A stretch of DNA of 64,000 nucleotides, from contig CM067354.1 in NCBI GenBank assembly GCA_034190875.2, positions 52,794,397-52,858,396 on the forward strand, read 5' to 3'. The position numbers were made by a program, and so were the translations under genes. Below, one piece after another: positions 39,385-51,492 of the stretch (within the stretch, counting starts at the first letter, position 1; each line of letters begins with the position of its first letter). The notes under the pieces were generated by a model. It had not been told where the DNA came from. It searched no databases and worked only from the letters and a program-made list of their open reading frames with translations. This stretch comes from Urechis unicinctus (Eukaryota; Annelida; Polychaeta; Xenopneusta; Urechidae).

Positions 39385-39501
39385 TATAAAGACTTAAATA
39401 GTTTTATCTGCATGCTCAGTTTCGCTGTCACAAAATGCACCCACTGACGACTGACAGCCGTCTTCGTCGTGGAAATAAAGAACGTGACAATTTCCCTGTA
39501 A
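39385..39501 (+). promoter_or_regulatory. Candidate TATA-Inr core promoter and short first exon
   Basis: TATAAAG (39385-39391) is followed 33 bp later by TCAGTT, whose A (39418) would be +1. An ATG at 39435 opens a frame (MHPLTTDSRLRRGN...) that reaches CCCT/GTAAGC, a donor-like site, at 39498. The spacing fits a metazoan core promoter. No downstream exon was identified, so this is suggestive only. The copy at the end of unit A has the two motifs 10 bp closer. Confidence 0.3.
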
Positions 39502-40542
39502 GCAAACAAGTGAGAAATAGCGCTGCGCTTCTCTTCACAAATGTTTGTGTTCCAGAACTGACATTAAAACATGAATCTAATGGCAGTGCCCTATTTTCGG
39601 CCGGGCGCCTAAGCTGGTCGAAACAGTTGTTTACGTAGTTAGAGAATACGGTAACAAACTTGAGTTTGTGTGTTTGTTCTGTTATAATGCGGTCTTAAAA
39701 GTAAGGAGCTTATGGCTGTCATGCCTTTTTAGTAAAGTTAGCATTTCAGCACGCTGTTGTGTTTAGCGTTATCTACAGCCCTTTGTTTTGTATCGTATAT
39801 TTTGGTAGTATCATCGATCAACATGGTTATCTACGGCGAACGAAGGTATAAGTTTACAGTTTACAACGCCACTCCCAGGCCCGGCCGCTGATAATATTGG
39901 TGCGATGTGCACAGCGACTTTCTAGCTATCACATTCGTGTATCACTGCGTATCATCGTTCAAAGATCGTGAGCTTCTTGGCTGCTTAAGCATAAAGTATT
40001 GTAATTTTTTAATTATACAGGCGCAAACATTCACCTCTGCGCACGGTTGAGTATCTAACATGGATCATTAAGTTTATATTGCATCATTATCTGTATCTGC
40101 ATTGCGAAGAATTATAATTTGTGTTATTTTGTGTATTCGTGCTGTAGCAGCGAGAAGATTCGCTTGCTTGATTGATTTATAAATTGCTCAAGAAGCCACT
40201 TCTCTCAACAATACCTGGTTGGCCCTTTGAATGAACACTGCATCATCTATTTCCTGTTGTATAAAGCTTTATAATAGATAACATGCAATATATTCAATGT
40301 TGCAGCATAGTAGTATTCCGTCGTCCCCGACCTTAATGTTCTGAAATACGCAAAATGGTGATAGCAATTTTACTCCAGGCTTGGGTTATGTTGTGCACCA
40401 ACTGTACCACAATATCAGCTAATGCCATCTCCGGTTAGACTAATGAAAGCAGTATGTCGATCGTCTTATGGGAATGTGGAACGCCTTCATGGTTACACAT
40501 GACGTTATGTCATTCTAATTTCTCATATGAATTATCCCTAAC
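39502..40542. other. Non-coding stretch, nothing recognised
   Basis: Unique sequence after the duplication boundary. No motif-bearing frame and no repeat ends. A TGAAAGCAGTATG string near 40444 recurs at 46023. Confidence 0.35.
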
Positions 40543-40910
40543 TCACCGTATCAGGTGTGATAGGCTTATCTGGTAGTCAGCTTTACCGACGCACCGATCA
40601 TTTGTCAGAATACACATCACTGCAGATATACAGCGATGGTATGTACGTGCCGTGAGTATCAATGTACATCGACAATCTGTCAATGCACCCAAGCAATCCG
40701 CCTCAGAATGGACTACAAGCCTAAGATCGATTGTAAGCAATTGCGCACTGGAGCCGTATTGCCTATCACACAATCTATCAGTCGTTTCAGTCTTTGTACT
40801 CTGGCGTGGCATTGAATTCCATTCCATTCCGATTCAGATCGCATATACGGATACCTTGTGCTCGCATCCATAACATGCTGTAGGCTGCCTTTGACAGAAT
40901 TCCGTCCCAT
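40543..40910 (-). pseudogene. Segment X of an unrecognised repeated coding-like family
   Basis: Homologous at DNA level to segment Y (44296-44570). In the frame shared with Y and Z, the stretch at about 40690-40600 reads RLSMYIDTHGTYIPSLYICS then DVYSD, matching Y RLSQCGDIHGTYISPLHVFN then DLYAD. That frame runs into stops soon after. A different frame is open for 94 codons and ends at a GTGAGT donor-like site (40549). Just upstream on the minus strand, a cysteine-bearing frame (YWKCEV... LVDNGTEFC... CYGCEHK) is open from about 40980 to 40830. Likely a decayed exon cluster. Confidence 0.3.
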
Positions 40911-40980
40911 TATCCACGAGCATTGTAGACATCATTGAAGTTACCTCGCATTTCCAGTAGCCAACAGGGATAGTAAGCAG

Positions 40981-42934
<1,954 letters not shown>

Positions 42935-44069
42935 CAACAACACAACGCCATATCTATCCTTTAATTATTCACAGTTTACTCGTACGTTCTAATTGTCTTT
43001 CTTCATGGCCGATACAATTATTGAAAACTGAACAAGCTGATATGACGTAATGGTTAAACATTGCTTTGATTGGTATAAAAAATTGACAAAGTAGTATAGC
43101 CTGTGGTAAAATGGCGACCGTAATCGTTGCCAGTACATAAGCTGCGTTTGGCATTGGGGCATTAATCTATGGGTGTTATTTGACTTGCTATTCATCCCTT
43201 ATTTCGCTTGTGTGGTTTGCAGCAAGCCCAAACTCTGTAAATACCATAACAAAAATACATTAAAGCAAGGAAATAATACGTCAAACATTGTTATCGATGC
43301 ATTTCCTAAATACAAAAAAGGTCATATATGATCAAATTTCAAACTGCATGCGGTAATCGTTTATGAAATTAAAAGGGACAGCAAGCCAAACAACGACGAT
43401 TCTTCTTTCTCAAGGCGGCGCCGAACAGTAATAATTACAGCAATGAAGTCTGTAGTGATGTAAATACTTCAGTCGTTGCTTTGTACGACACGATAGAGCT
43501 AACGTGCACGTTATCTTAAACATGATTATAACTTCGTAAGCTGATTGAAGGTTTAGCTGTGCTAGACATTGCTTAAACATGACCGGATGGCGCGGATAAA
43601 CGTTGTTGCCTCGACACACAGGAAACATTTCAATCATAAAAATTCATTAAAGCCGACATAAGCGCCTTACTAATGTCAGCTATTGTTCATAAAACCCGCA
43701 CAAAAAAGGTGCCATTTATGGATTACTGTCTGTGATTGCAAAACTTACCCCAGATGCGTTCATCTTTCCGATTAACTGTATCTGTCTAAGTTAACATATA
43801 CACTGTGTCGATCTTCCGCATTATGTTGTTGATATCAATCAGCTATAAAATATTTATCTGAATCGCACAGCGTTCCTAAAGGTTTAGCGTGAGTGCAATG
43901 CTCTGTTATGTGGCTCATCATACTAAAGGTACCATGATATTTCCCAGTTATATGTATATGCTTGCTTAAATGATTACATTATACCCTGCAATTCGTTTTG
44001 TTCCATTTTACCGCCCCCCCCCCCCCCTAAATCAGCCTTTTACACAAAGGACTGGTCGTCGATTTTTCA
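42935..44069. other. Non-coding stretch with a C14 homopolymer
   Basis: Contains an uninterrupted run of 14 C at 44014-44027. No gene is called; frames are under 76 codons. Confidence 0.5.
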
Positions 44070-44570
44070 TTATAAATGCCTTAGCCATAATAACTCGTTC
44101 TCGGTCATATATTCGTCACACTGAACCTCTCTTACATATTGCATACATCTAGGATTTCCAGTTTCATGAACTGAGCACAGTTTGCAAATATGTCGGCGTA
44201 TGCAAATATGGAAATACATGCGAGGTTCCCATCGGTTCTTATTAAGATGGGATGTCAGTCTCTTTTCTCCCAGTAATAATTCTTCAGTCGCTACATTAAA
44301 CGTAGTAGTGGCCAGCAAATTGGAAACAACGATAAGATCGCCATCTGGTGTCTGCATACAAATCATTGAAAACATGCAGCGGCGAAATGTACGTGCCATG
44401 AATATCACCACACTGAGACAATCTACCATTCCATAAAAAACCGACCCTCCGTGAAATAGTTTCACGTCTATGATCAATCGTAAACGAATGGTTGGTGCTG
44501 ACCTGCATGTAGCAACTATATAGGTCTTTCCTGTCTCTTCATTGTAGCGGCATTGTGAATCCATTTCCAT
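44070..44570 (-). CDS. Segment Y: coding-like, unrecognised family
   Basis: Two overlapping frames are open. The longer has 166 codons (44570-44070). The other (44508-44296, 70 codons) is the frame conserved with X and Z and contains GRLSQCGDIHGTYISPLHVF, NDLYAD and YRCFQF. Synonymous differences from X occur in that frame (R, S, H and I codons), mild support for it. The HG[TV]Y...D...[WY]RC pattern looks like an extracellular cysteine-containing domain, but I cannot name it. A CATGCAG acceptor-like site lies just before the conserved stretch. It may be an exon of a live gene or a relic. Confidence 0.3.
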   Translation of the reverse strand: MEMDSQCRYNEETGKTYIVATCRSAPTIRLRLIIDVKLFHGGSVFYGMVDCLSVVIFMARTFRRCMFSMICMQTPDGDLIVVSNLLATTTFNVATEELLLGEKRLTSHLNKNRWEPRMYFHICIRRHICKLCSVHETGNPRCMQYVREVQCDEYMTENELLWLRHL

Positions 44571-45495
44571 TTCAGTTCATCCTCCACATTTAGGCCAAGC
44601 GATTGGCATGGCAAATATATTCAATTCGACCATTAAAATATTAGGTATTATTTTACAATGTGATAGACTATAGAAATGTATATTTTGTAGGGAACAGCAG
44701 ATATGTCATTGGTTGAGTTTAATTGTAACTTTACGGCCCACGATATCTGGACAATTGTGTCTCACTCGTAAATAAATTTAGCTGTACAATAGGCACGTAT
44801 ATTAGATAATATCGATCCGAAACGTTGTCGCATTAAAAAAACGTCTCAAAGCAGTACATTTTGAATAGCTACATCTACTAGCTGTTTGACTTCGGAACGA
44901 CCTCCATAACTGGTAGGCAATTTATTCTGTACATCATAACATATTATTAATTTATCGACTAAAGTTATATACACCTTAAACTAAAAATGCCCGTATCAAC
45001 TGAATCTATGTACATTCCCACAACTCCGATGCTTGCTCAATTGCACTGCCGGACTTTTTCTTAAAGGCCGATAAGACGCCACCGAATGATAATGGTGCTT
45101 TTGAGTTATTGCTAATCCTATAATTAGATACGTATAGTATAAAGGACGAGCTATGATAGCTGATGGTGACGATGATAACAGGTTATGCAATTCAAATGTT
45201 GGATCATACGATAGGGAGCAAATTACACATGTACTGTGAATGACCAACACACAGAGTTAATGAACCCAGCTAGTTTATCACTAGTTTAGCATGAGTGTTA
45301 ATGTTCACAAGTCATAGCACCCTTTCACCAATTACTTACGTGGTGCGCTCCATCCGATACAACTGTAAAAATCCTCCATTCATTAGGATGAACCTCAATA
45401 CAACCCTGCACCACTGACCACCACTGACTTTTATGCAGTATCAGTGATAGGTGTGAGGGTTGCTGAAATGAAGGCGAAGGGAACCAGGATTTCCA
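44571..45495. other. Non-coding stretch between segments Y and Z
   Basis: No frame beyond 84 codons and no recognised motif. If Y and Z belong to one gene, this would be intron. Confidence 0.3.
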
Positions 45496-45921
45496 TCAAT
45501 ACAGATAATTTCTATGAATATCGATTCCAGATCTTTTTGAGTACCACCTGCCACAAGCACACCAAAACCAACATGTTAAGTTTCCGTAAAGCATAGCAGA
45601 TGTGTGCGAATCGAGCAAAGCTGTCGTCTGTCGGGTCCAGGAAATTTGGAATAGCTTCTCGTATTCATGATGACATGAGGCAGCTAAGAGCATACACCTC
45701 CAGTGCTTACCAGAATAACAGGTGTGTTGATGGTCAATCATCGTGGTGATAATCAATGAGTACACACCATGTTGACGCCATGTATATAACCTCTCCAATA
45801 CCGTATTTTGTCCTATAGTATGGGTGTTACAATAACTGCTGACCATGAATAAATATTTATGCAAAGGAATACATATCGAAGAAAATATAGATTTAAGGTT
45901 TGGAAGCTGTAATGGTGTCAA
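45496..45921 (-). CDS. Segment Z: coding-like, unrecognised family
   Basis: A 141-codon frame includes LERLYTWRQHGVYSLIITTM, ID and KHWRCMLL, aligning with segment Y RLSQCGDIHGTYI...D...SYRCFQF in the same frame. The conserved motif lies mid-frame (about 45800-45700), and the frame stays open on both sides, unlike in X. An internal GGTAAGC donor-like site after CYS could shorten the exon. A further 120-codon frame follows just upstream on the same strand (46315-45953, cysteine- and arginine-rich, HECALRSYCFHTRSAERP). Product unknown. Confidence 0.3.
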   Translation of the reverse strand: MTPLQLPNLKSIFSSICIPLHKYLFMVSSYCNTHTIGQNTVLERLYTWRQHGVYSLIITTMIDHQHTCYSGKHWRCMLLAASCHHEYEKLFQISWTRQTTALLDSHTSAMLYGNLTCWFWCACGRWYSKRSGIDIHRNYLY

Positions 45922-45952
45922 CGCAGCAAGCTGTTCATTTGTGTATAGGTGA

Positions 45953-46315
45953 TCAGTTTTGCGAACACTGGTTGACGAGAATCATGAAACCTGAGCGGTA
46001 AGGCCGTTCCGCAGAGCGAGTATGAAAGCAGTATGATCGTAAAGCACATTCGTGGGGTTCTGTTGGGGTAATTTGAACCTTCCTCCTGGAACACTCGTGC
46101 CTCAATGAACTACTGTATCGGGGATGTATATCCGCATCTCGGACTTGTTTTAGTTTGCATTGTATGTATTTAAATGAGCGTCTCCTTTGGCCGTAGTTGT
46201 TGCAGGTGACTAGGTGGTCTTTGCTGGACGCGTGGGGTAGGCCTCGCGTGGACGGTATAAGAAGCCGATTGTTCTCCGTTCCCTTAGCATGGTCCTGGGC
46301 TGCGCGTCTTACCAT
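45953..46315 (-). CDS. 120-codon minus-strand ORF upstream of segment Z, unassigned
   Basis: Open frame with several cysteines and many basic residues, adjacent to and on the same strand as segment Z. The region is GC-richer than its surroundings. The TGAAAGCAGTATGATCG string near 46023 resembles 40444-40460 near segment X, which suggests that the X and Z neighbourhoods are related. No domain recognised and no splice structure resolved; it may be chance. Confidence 0.18.
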   Translation of the reverse strand: MVRRAAQDHAKGTENNRLLIPSTRGLPHASSKDHLVTCNNYGQRRRSFKYIQCKLKQVRDADIHPRYSSSLRHECSRRKVQITPTEPHECALRSYCFHTRSAERPYRSGFMILVNQCSQN

Positions 46316-47469
46316 CTGGGTATGATCAACAAGGAGAAGTCAACTGACGGCTGGTCTCCCGCATAGTCATTGTGAATGGGTCTGATCAACCCAGTCGGTT
46401 GCGTGTGTGTTGCTACAGTGCGGTCAGCTTAGAGACTGGGCGATAGGTTATTGAAGTGTATGGAATAGTTGTTTTGTAGGTGTCAGAATCGTATTGTGGC
46501 AACAGATGGTACGTTATGACAATACTGCTCCTTCCCTCAGTTCGGAAACGAAGGGCGAATATGTCTCAACGGCCTGCATATATATATATAATTGTCGGCG
46601 ATACTCGTACGCGCGGCGAGTACGACCTCGTGACTGGTAGTGTGGCTGTTTCAGAAGGGATTTATTTGGACAAGGATAGCCAAGGTGGGAACAAGTTGGC
46701 GTCATCCTATGTGCTTATTCCATTTAATGGGTAGATAGTGTTTGGTTCGTGTTTTATAGTATTTTGAAGGAGGGGTTAACGTAATCTCGGTGAAGTAATT
46801 TCCTTATAATTATCCCGTACATCGATAGACGTGCAAGGAGCAGCCGTCTATTTTTTGCACAGGTGGACTGCATCGCATGAGGCCTTCATAAATATCCATT
46901 AATCAACACACAATCACATGTGATTATTGAGTCATCGTTTTAATCATTTAATTCATAAATATACTCAATGTGTTTATTGCATCTAATTTGTATTGATTGT
47001 ATTCCACTAATCTCACACACTCCTTAAACCACAGTGATAACTTACTTTAAAGCATGTTATACCGAGGCTTTTATTATGTAATGTATGTAATTGACGTGTG
47101 CATAATCATCACGTAGTCTTGAGTGCTCAATATATCTCCGCCGTTGTCACATCAGCTGTATGCCTCATGCTTGCACGGTCGATCCGTTGTATACTGATAG
47201 ATTAACTAGTAATTGGTATGCCAAACTTAAATCCTCCCATTTAATCATTACGATAATAATGATGATTAGGCTATGAGAGTTCACTCTGAGTCAGACAAAC
47301 TCACACCAAGCCAGTTCCATAAGCGAATTGTAAATGTGTTCAAATCAGACGTTGACGCTAATGACATTAACTACCATTTGCGATTTACTGACCATCATCT
47401 TCGTTACTTTCGTAAGAATGATACATACAGTGTGCCATTACGTAATTATTAGTCTGAAGTTAGTTTCTA
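46316..47469. other. Non-coding stretch, nothing recognised
   Basis: The 84-codon plus-strand frame at 46480-46734 has no recognised motif. The remainder is AT-rich. Confidence 0.35.
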
Positions 47470-48830
47470 ACTCGTCAATTATTGTAGTTGGAGCCGTGTA
47501 TAGACTTCCTAACACTTGTATTAGGGATTTCACCGGCTATATTAGAAATATCCTAGCTGATGTTAAAAATGAGAAGAGACGGTTTTATGTTATGGGCGAC
47601 ACCAACATCAATCTCGTAAACGTAGATAGCCGTATTCCCACCTCAGAGTTTATAGAAACGATGTGCTCTTTCTCATTTGTACCTTACGTCATCAATCCTG
47701 CAAGAGTAACAGAGGATTCTGCCACGTTAATCGACAACATATGTTGCATCATATACTCGTTTTCATAATGTATTCAACGATCACTATGATAGATGTTCCC
47801 CCGTAAAAGATCTTAAATCTGTATATAAAACTAGGCATGGATGGTTAACAGTTGAATTGAAAAATTAAATTTTAATTAAACACAAACATACCTAATTAGC
47901 CATAAGTATCCTACTTTTAGCAACCACAATTTGTTTAAACAATTAAAACAACAGCTACAATCGCTCTTGCAAAATGAGAGAGAGATTATAATGATAATGC
48001 ATTTGAACAGAATAGAAATAACTTGCGAAGTTCATGGGATCTTATAAAGAATCCTATCAATTAAAGGAAAGCTTGTAATACCTCAAACAAGTTTCAATTT
48101 AATGGTAAAGTTATTACCAATAAGAAAAACATAGCAGATGAATGAAACAAATTAAAGGAAAGCTTGTAATACCTCGAACAAGTTTCAATTTAATGGTAAA
48201 GTTATTACCAAAAAGAACAACATAGCAGATGAATGAAACATGTTGCATGTAAATATTGGTCCAAATGTAGATAAATATTTACTAAAAACGCAAATCTCTT
48301 ACCTACCTACCACGACTTGCAATTACATCTTTATGAGAAGTACTAATGCAAATGAGGTACAAATAAAACGAATTGCCTGTTACAGCCATGGGTTTATATT
48401 GCACTCCAACAAGGCATAGTGACCAAGGAACTTAAAATTGCGCGTGTTATTCCGATATATAAAAGTAGCAACAAAAATATAATTAGTAATTTCAGACCCG
48501 TTTCCATTCTTCCATACAGAAGATAAATATTGGAGCGACTAATGCACAACAGGTTGATGGATTGTGTAACCAACCATGATATATTGTATGAACATCAGTA
48601 CTTGATAACAGTGTAACAGCCGATTAGAAAAGTTATTGTTACTAATCTCATAATATTTTAATTCCAAAACTTAATGCGTATAGTATAAAACGCATACCCC
48701 CTAGAATGGATACAACATTATTTGAATGATAGGTACTCATATGTATTCTATAAATGTACAGATTCTGCATAAGATCAAGTTAAATGTTGCGTGCCTCGAA
48801 GCGGTCGTGGAGCCAGCATATGCAATACAT
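47470..48830 (+). mobile_element. Decayed non-LTR retrotransposon (CR1/L2-type)
   Basis: The 5' part (47478-47760) encodes an endonuclease (EEP) fragment: VVGAVYRLPNT, then YVMGDTNINLVNVDS (the usual GDFN motif), then PARVTEDSATLIDNI. After a gap come linker pieces (FNGKVITNKKNIADE, VNIGPNVDKYL). Then reverse transcriptase: QPWVYIALQQGIVTKELKIA, RVIPIYKSSNKN, NFRPVSILPY, a stop, ILERLMHNRLMD, then LNDRYSYVFYK and CCVPRSGRGA in place of CGVPQGSVLGP. Spread over several frames with stops, and the catalytic YADD block is absent, so it is dead and 3'-truncated. Clade assigned by motif resemblance only. Confidence 0.85.
48059..48240. repeat. 91-bp tandem duplication inside the non-LTR element
   Basis: Two adjacent 91-bp units starting AATTAAAGGAAAGCTTGTAA differ at about four positions. 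They duplicate the linker just before the reverse transcriptase. Since 91 is not a multiple of three, it shifts the frame and arose after the element died or helped to kill it. Confidence 0.92.
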
Positions 48831-49164
48831 CAAAATAAAGATATTCCAAAAGATTGAAATATTCTACTGCAGAACAAATATTCCTTGTTGAAATTTTGTT
48901 ATTTACATGTTACTATTACGTCGATGGATTACATTATACAAATGGAGCCCAATAGTCCCATACTGATTCCCACAAACAGTTGTAATATCAAACGTAATCC
49001 CAACCGTGCCTCCTTGCATAATATAATATGCAAGGAGGCTCGGTGTATGATAGGACATTGTAGGGGCTCGGTCTAGTCTATGCATGGTGAGCCTAAAGGT
49101 GAGCAGCAATTGGAAGAAGTGTGAGTGCGAATTCGCTATTATGATATGGGCATAGCCACGTAAG
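48831..49164. other. Non-coding flank with a short inverted repeat
   Basis: CCTCCTTGCATA at 49010 is followed a few bases later by TATGCAAGGAGG (49027), a hairpin with a 12-bp stem and a very short loop. No gene. Confidence 0.55.
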
Positions 49165-49250
49165 AATCTTCTTCTTAATCTTCTTCTCTTTCTTCCTCTT
49201 CTTCTCAATCTTCTTCTTTTTCTTCTTCTTCTTGATCTTCGTCTTTGTTT
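49165..49250. repeat. (TTC)n trinucleotide repeat
   Basis: Imperfect TTC/TCT repeat. The arginine-rich minus-strand frame across it is a product of the repeat. Confidence 0.9.
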
Positions 49251-51272
49251 CGTTGGCTTTCGCATGTTATTTACTTGCTTGCTTTATTGAAATGTATTGC
49301 ATTGTATTGCTCCCGAATAGTTGGAGATGCATTGCAATTGATTAATTAACCGATGCGTATTCACATGAAGATAACAAACCACGCAATTATAGTGTTGGAA
49401 GATTCATATTTTTTGCGCGATACAGCGCAAATGTTGCCATGAGAACGTTTAACAACATCATTCAATGCGTGTGCAAACATTCATCATGATCTAGCTGCTG
49501 CATCTAGTGCGCATGTCCCAAAAGACAAAACTACGTTTCATCGTCTTAGACCGGAATCATGCCATCTAGTCCGACCTACACGTGTGTCGAAAGTAATTAT
49601 GCTGCAGGGGAAATGTCACGGTCTCTGTAGCCTGTACTTTAATCAGTATTGAAGACAATGATCGAGTGTACAGTTAAGTAACATCACCTGAATATAATTG
49701 ATTTTTTTTTTTTTTGCTTTGAGGATGAAAATGCTCTATAACGATGATCGAAGATCCAAGCTACGTCATCCATCTTCCTAAAGAGATAAATGAGCAGACT
49801 GCGTCAAAACCGCATATTTGGTTGCTGTGTACGATAGTGTGGCTTTTTTTTTTTGCGCTTCGGATTTTTTTGCCAGATGTTGGGATTGGTTGCGCCGAGG
49901 TAGCTGTGTAGTATTGTATAACTACATGTCGGGTTGGTCAACAATAAAGCGTCCGTTTATGACCAACCTGCTAGGGACGTCTCCTGTGGCGGGTAGTGAT
50001 GTAAAGAGTGAGGGCTATAGGTTTGATGGCTGAGGGACATTAGTCAGAAAGGGATGTATGCATTAGTTAACTATCGATACAAATAATATCCATTATCCCT
50101 CTTACTCCACATTCACTATGAATACGTTGAATCCGACAGTAACAAGCTACCATTTGATAAGAAATATCGGAGAAAAGCAGTCCTTCGTCATGTTGATTGC
50201 ATGCGTTAGCACTCTGTAGATAGATAGACAATTGCACATGGCCTATATAGATCACTTTATTATGTCAATTATAAACTGGCGTGATAATTGATAATGTGCT
50301 TAACTGCTTTATACTTATTGCTCGAACTTAGGTTTTTTTGCACAGTATCAAGCAATCACCTGATGCCTTTTACAGAAAATACCTTTAAAAACCCATGTTT
50401 TGAAATTTCTCGGTCTAATTTTTGCACAATGATGCCCACAACTTTAATGTGTGACAATTTGATGAAATCTACATTTTGTAACCAAAGCGGAAGTATACAT
50501 ATCGATAGCGAGGTAAATATAGAGCGCGTAATGATTTACAGCTAATATTGGCGTGTTTCATGGTTTCAGGGAGGCACCGTTATCAATGGAACGACACAAC
50601 TTAATAAAACAGATTTCAACAGTGCATCATAAATATTTCCTCATATCTCATAATCAAATTGAAAGTTTATCAAGATGACTTTGCGGCACAAATATTAAAA
50701 GACGGCATTACTTATGTCTGCTTCAAACGTAGTTATGTATTAACAAAATTATCCCTGGGTGCCCAATATGGGGCTGAACAGTTAAAGGGCGGATTTTAAT
50801 TAAATGTAGTATTGGTGTACCAACTTATCTTAGATATACATTAACAAAATGTTTAAATGACAATTAATGTTTGCCAAATGGTATAAATGATTACGTGGGA
50901 GCTTTGTAATCAGTGGTGCTAAAAATGAACGCTTCTCAATATGCAGTAATTTATGTGTTACAAAACAATACAACAGACTAACAAGTCACAAATGTGAACT
51001 ATAATGTGTAGATGTAGCGGCATTGTAAGACTTGTATGTCAATCGTGAACGAATTTCATGTCAATGTCGTACTGACCATTCTCACAAATGAAATACGAGA
51101 AAGTCAGCAAGATGTCGATTATTTTCCAATTTATCAGGGGCCGCACGGTGGCTCGGATATGAAATACTCCTAACATTATTGTTGACCAGGTTAAAGCCAC
51201 TGCGCATGAAGGATAAATACACTGTTCGCATTACTAATTTCCTGTTAATTACCTCTCAACTAATTTGATCAA
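49251..51272. other. Non-coding stretch with T homopolymers
   Basis: T runs at about 49702-49715 and 49844-49855. Frames up to 85 codons without motifs. No element ends recognised. Confidence 0.35.
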
Positions 51273-51492
51273 CAGGTCCCGCGTCTTCGGTATGCATGCG
51301 TGACCTGCCGCACCGCAGCTATCTTAGCTAGCTTTAAGCTGTTTTAATCGTCGCCCAGCTTAATCATTGAATAAATAGTAATCAGGTCCCGCGTCTTCGG
51401 TATGCATGCGTGACCTGCCGCACCGCAGCTATCTTAACTAGCTTTAAGCTGTTTTAATCGTCGCCCAGCTTAATCATTGAATAAATAGTAAT
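51273..51492. repeat. Near-perfect 110-bp tandem duplication
   Basis: Two head-to-tail 110-bp units (51273-51382 and 51383-51492) start CAGGTCCCGCGTCTTCGG and differ at one visible position (TTAGCTAG versus TTAACTAG). Each unit has a GC-rich first half with short inverted parts (AGGTC...GACCT, TATGCATGC) and an AT-rich second half with AATAAA. The unit is much GC-richer than its surroundings and the duplication must be very recent. Confidence 0.93.

Larger units (their letters stand above)
31056..39501. repeat. Tandem duplication, unit B (8.4 kb with insertions)
   Basis: Head-to-tail partner of unit A. Apart from scattered substitutions and small indels it differs by two blocks: a DNA transposon at 32539-35442 and a 914-bp segment at 38324-39237. 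Subtracting these leaves about 4.63 kb, matching unit A. The EGF-like coding exons are identical in the two units as far as I can read. Confidence 0.93.

Noticed and set aside
26444-39501. Possibility that units A and B are two haplotypes placed in tandem by the assembler
   Set aside because: Not excluded, but the clean head-to-tail junction and microhomology fit a real duplication; kept as the stated refutation test rather than as the main reading.
48903-49265. Arginine-rich 120-codon minus-strand frame
   Set aside because: The basic segment is produced by the TTC repeat at 49165-49250 and the remainder has no motif.
51000-51100. Apparent match to segment Y (GTAGCGGCATTGT and TCAATCGT.AACGAAT strings)
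   Set aside because: The shared strings are short and occur in a different order, so I do not count it as a fourth family member.
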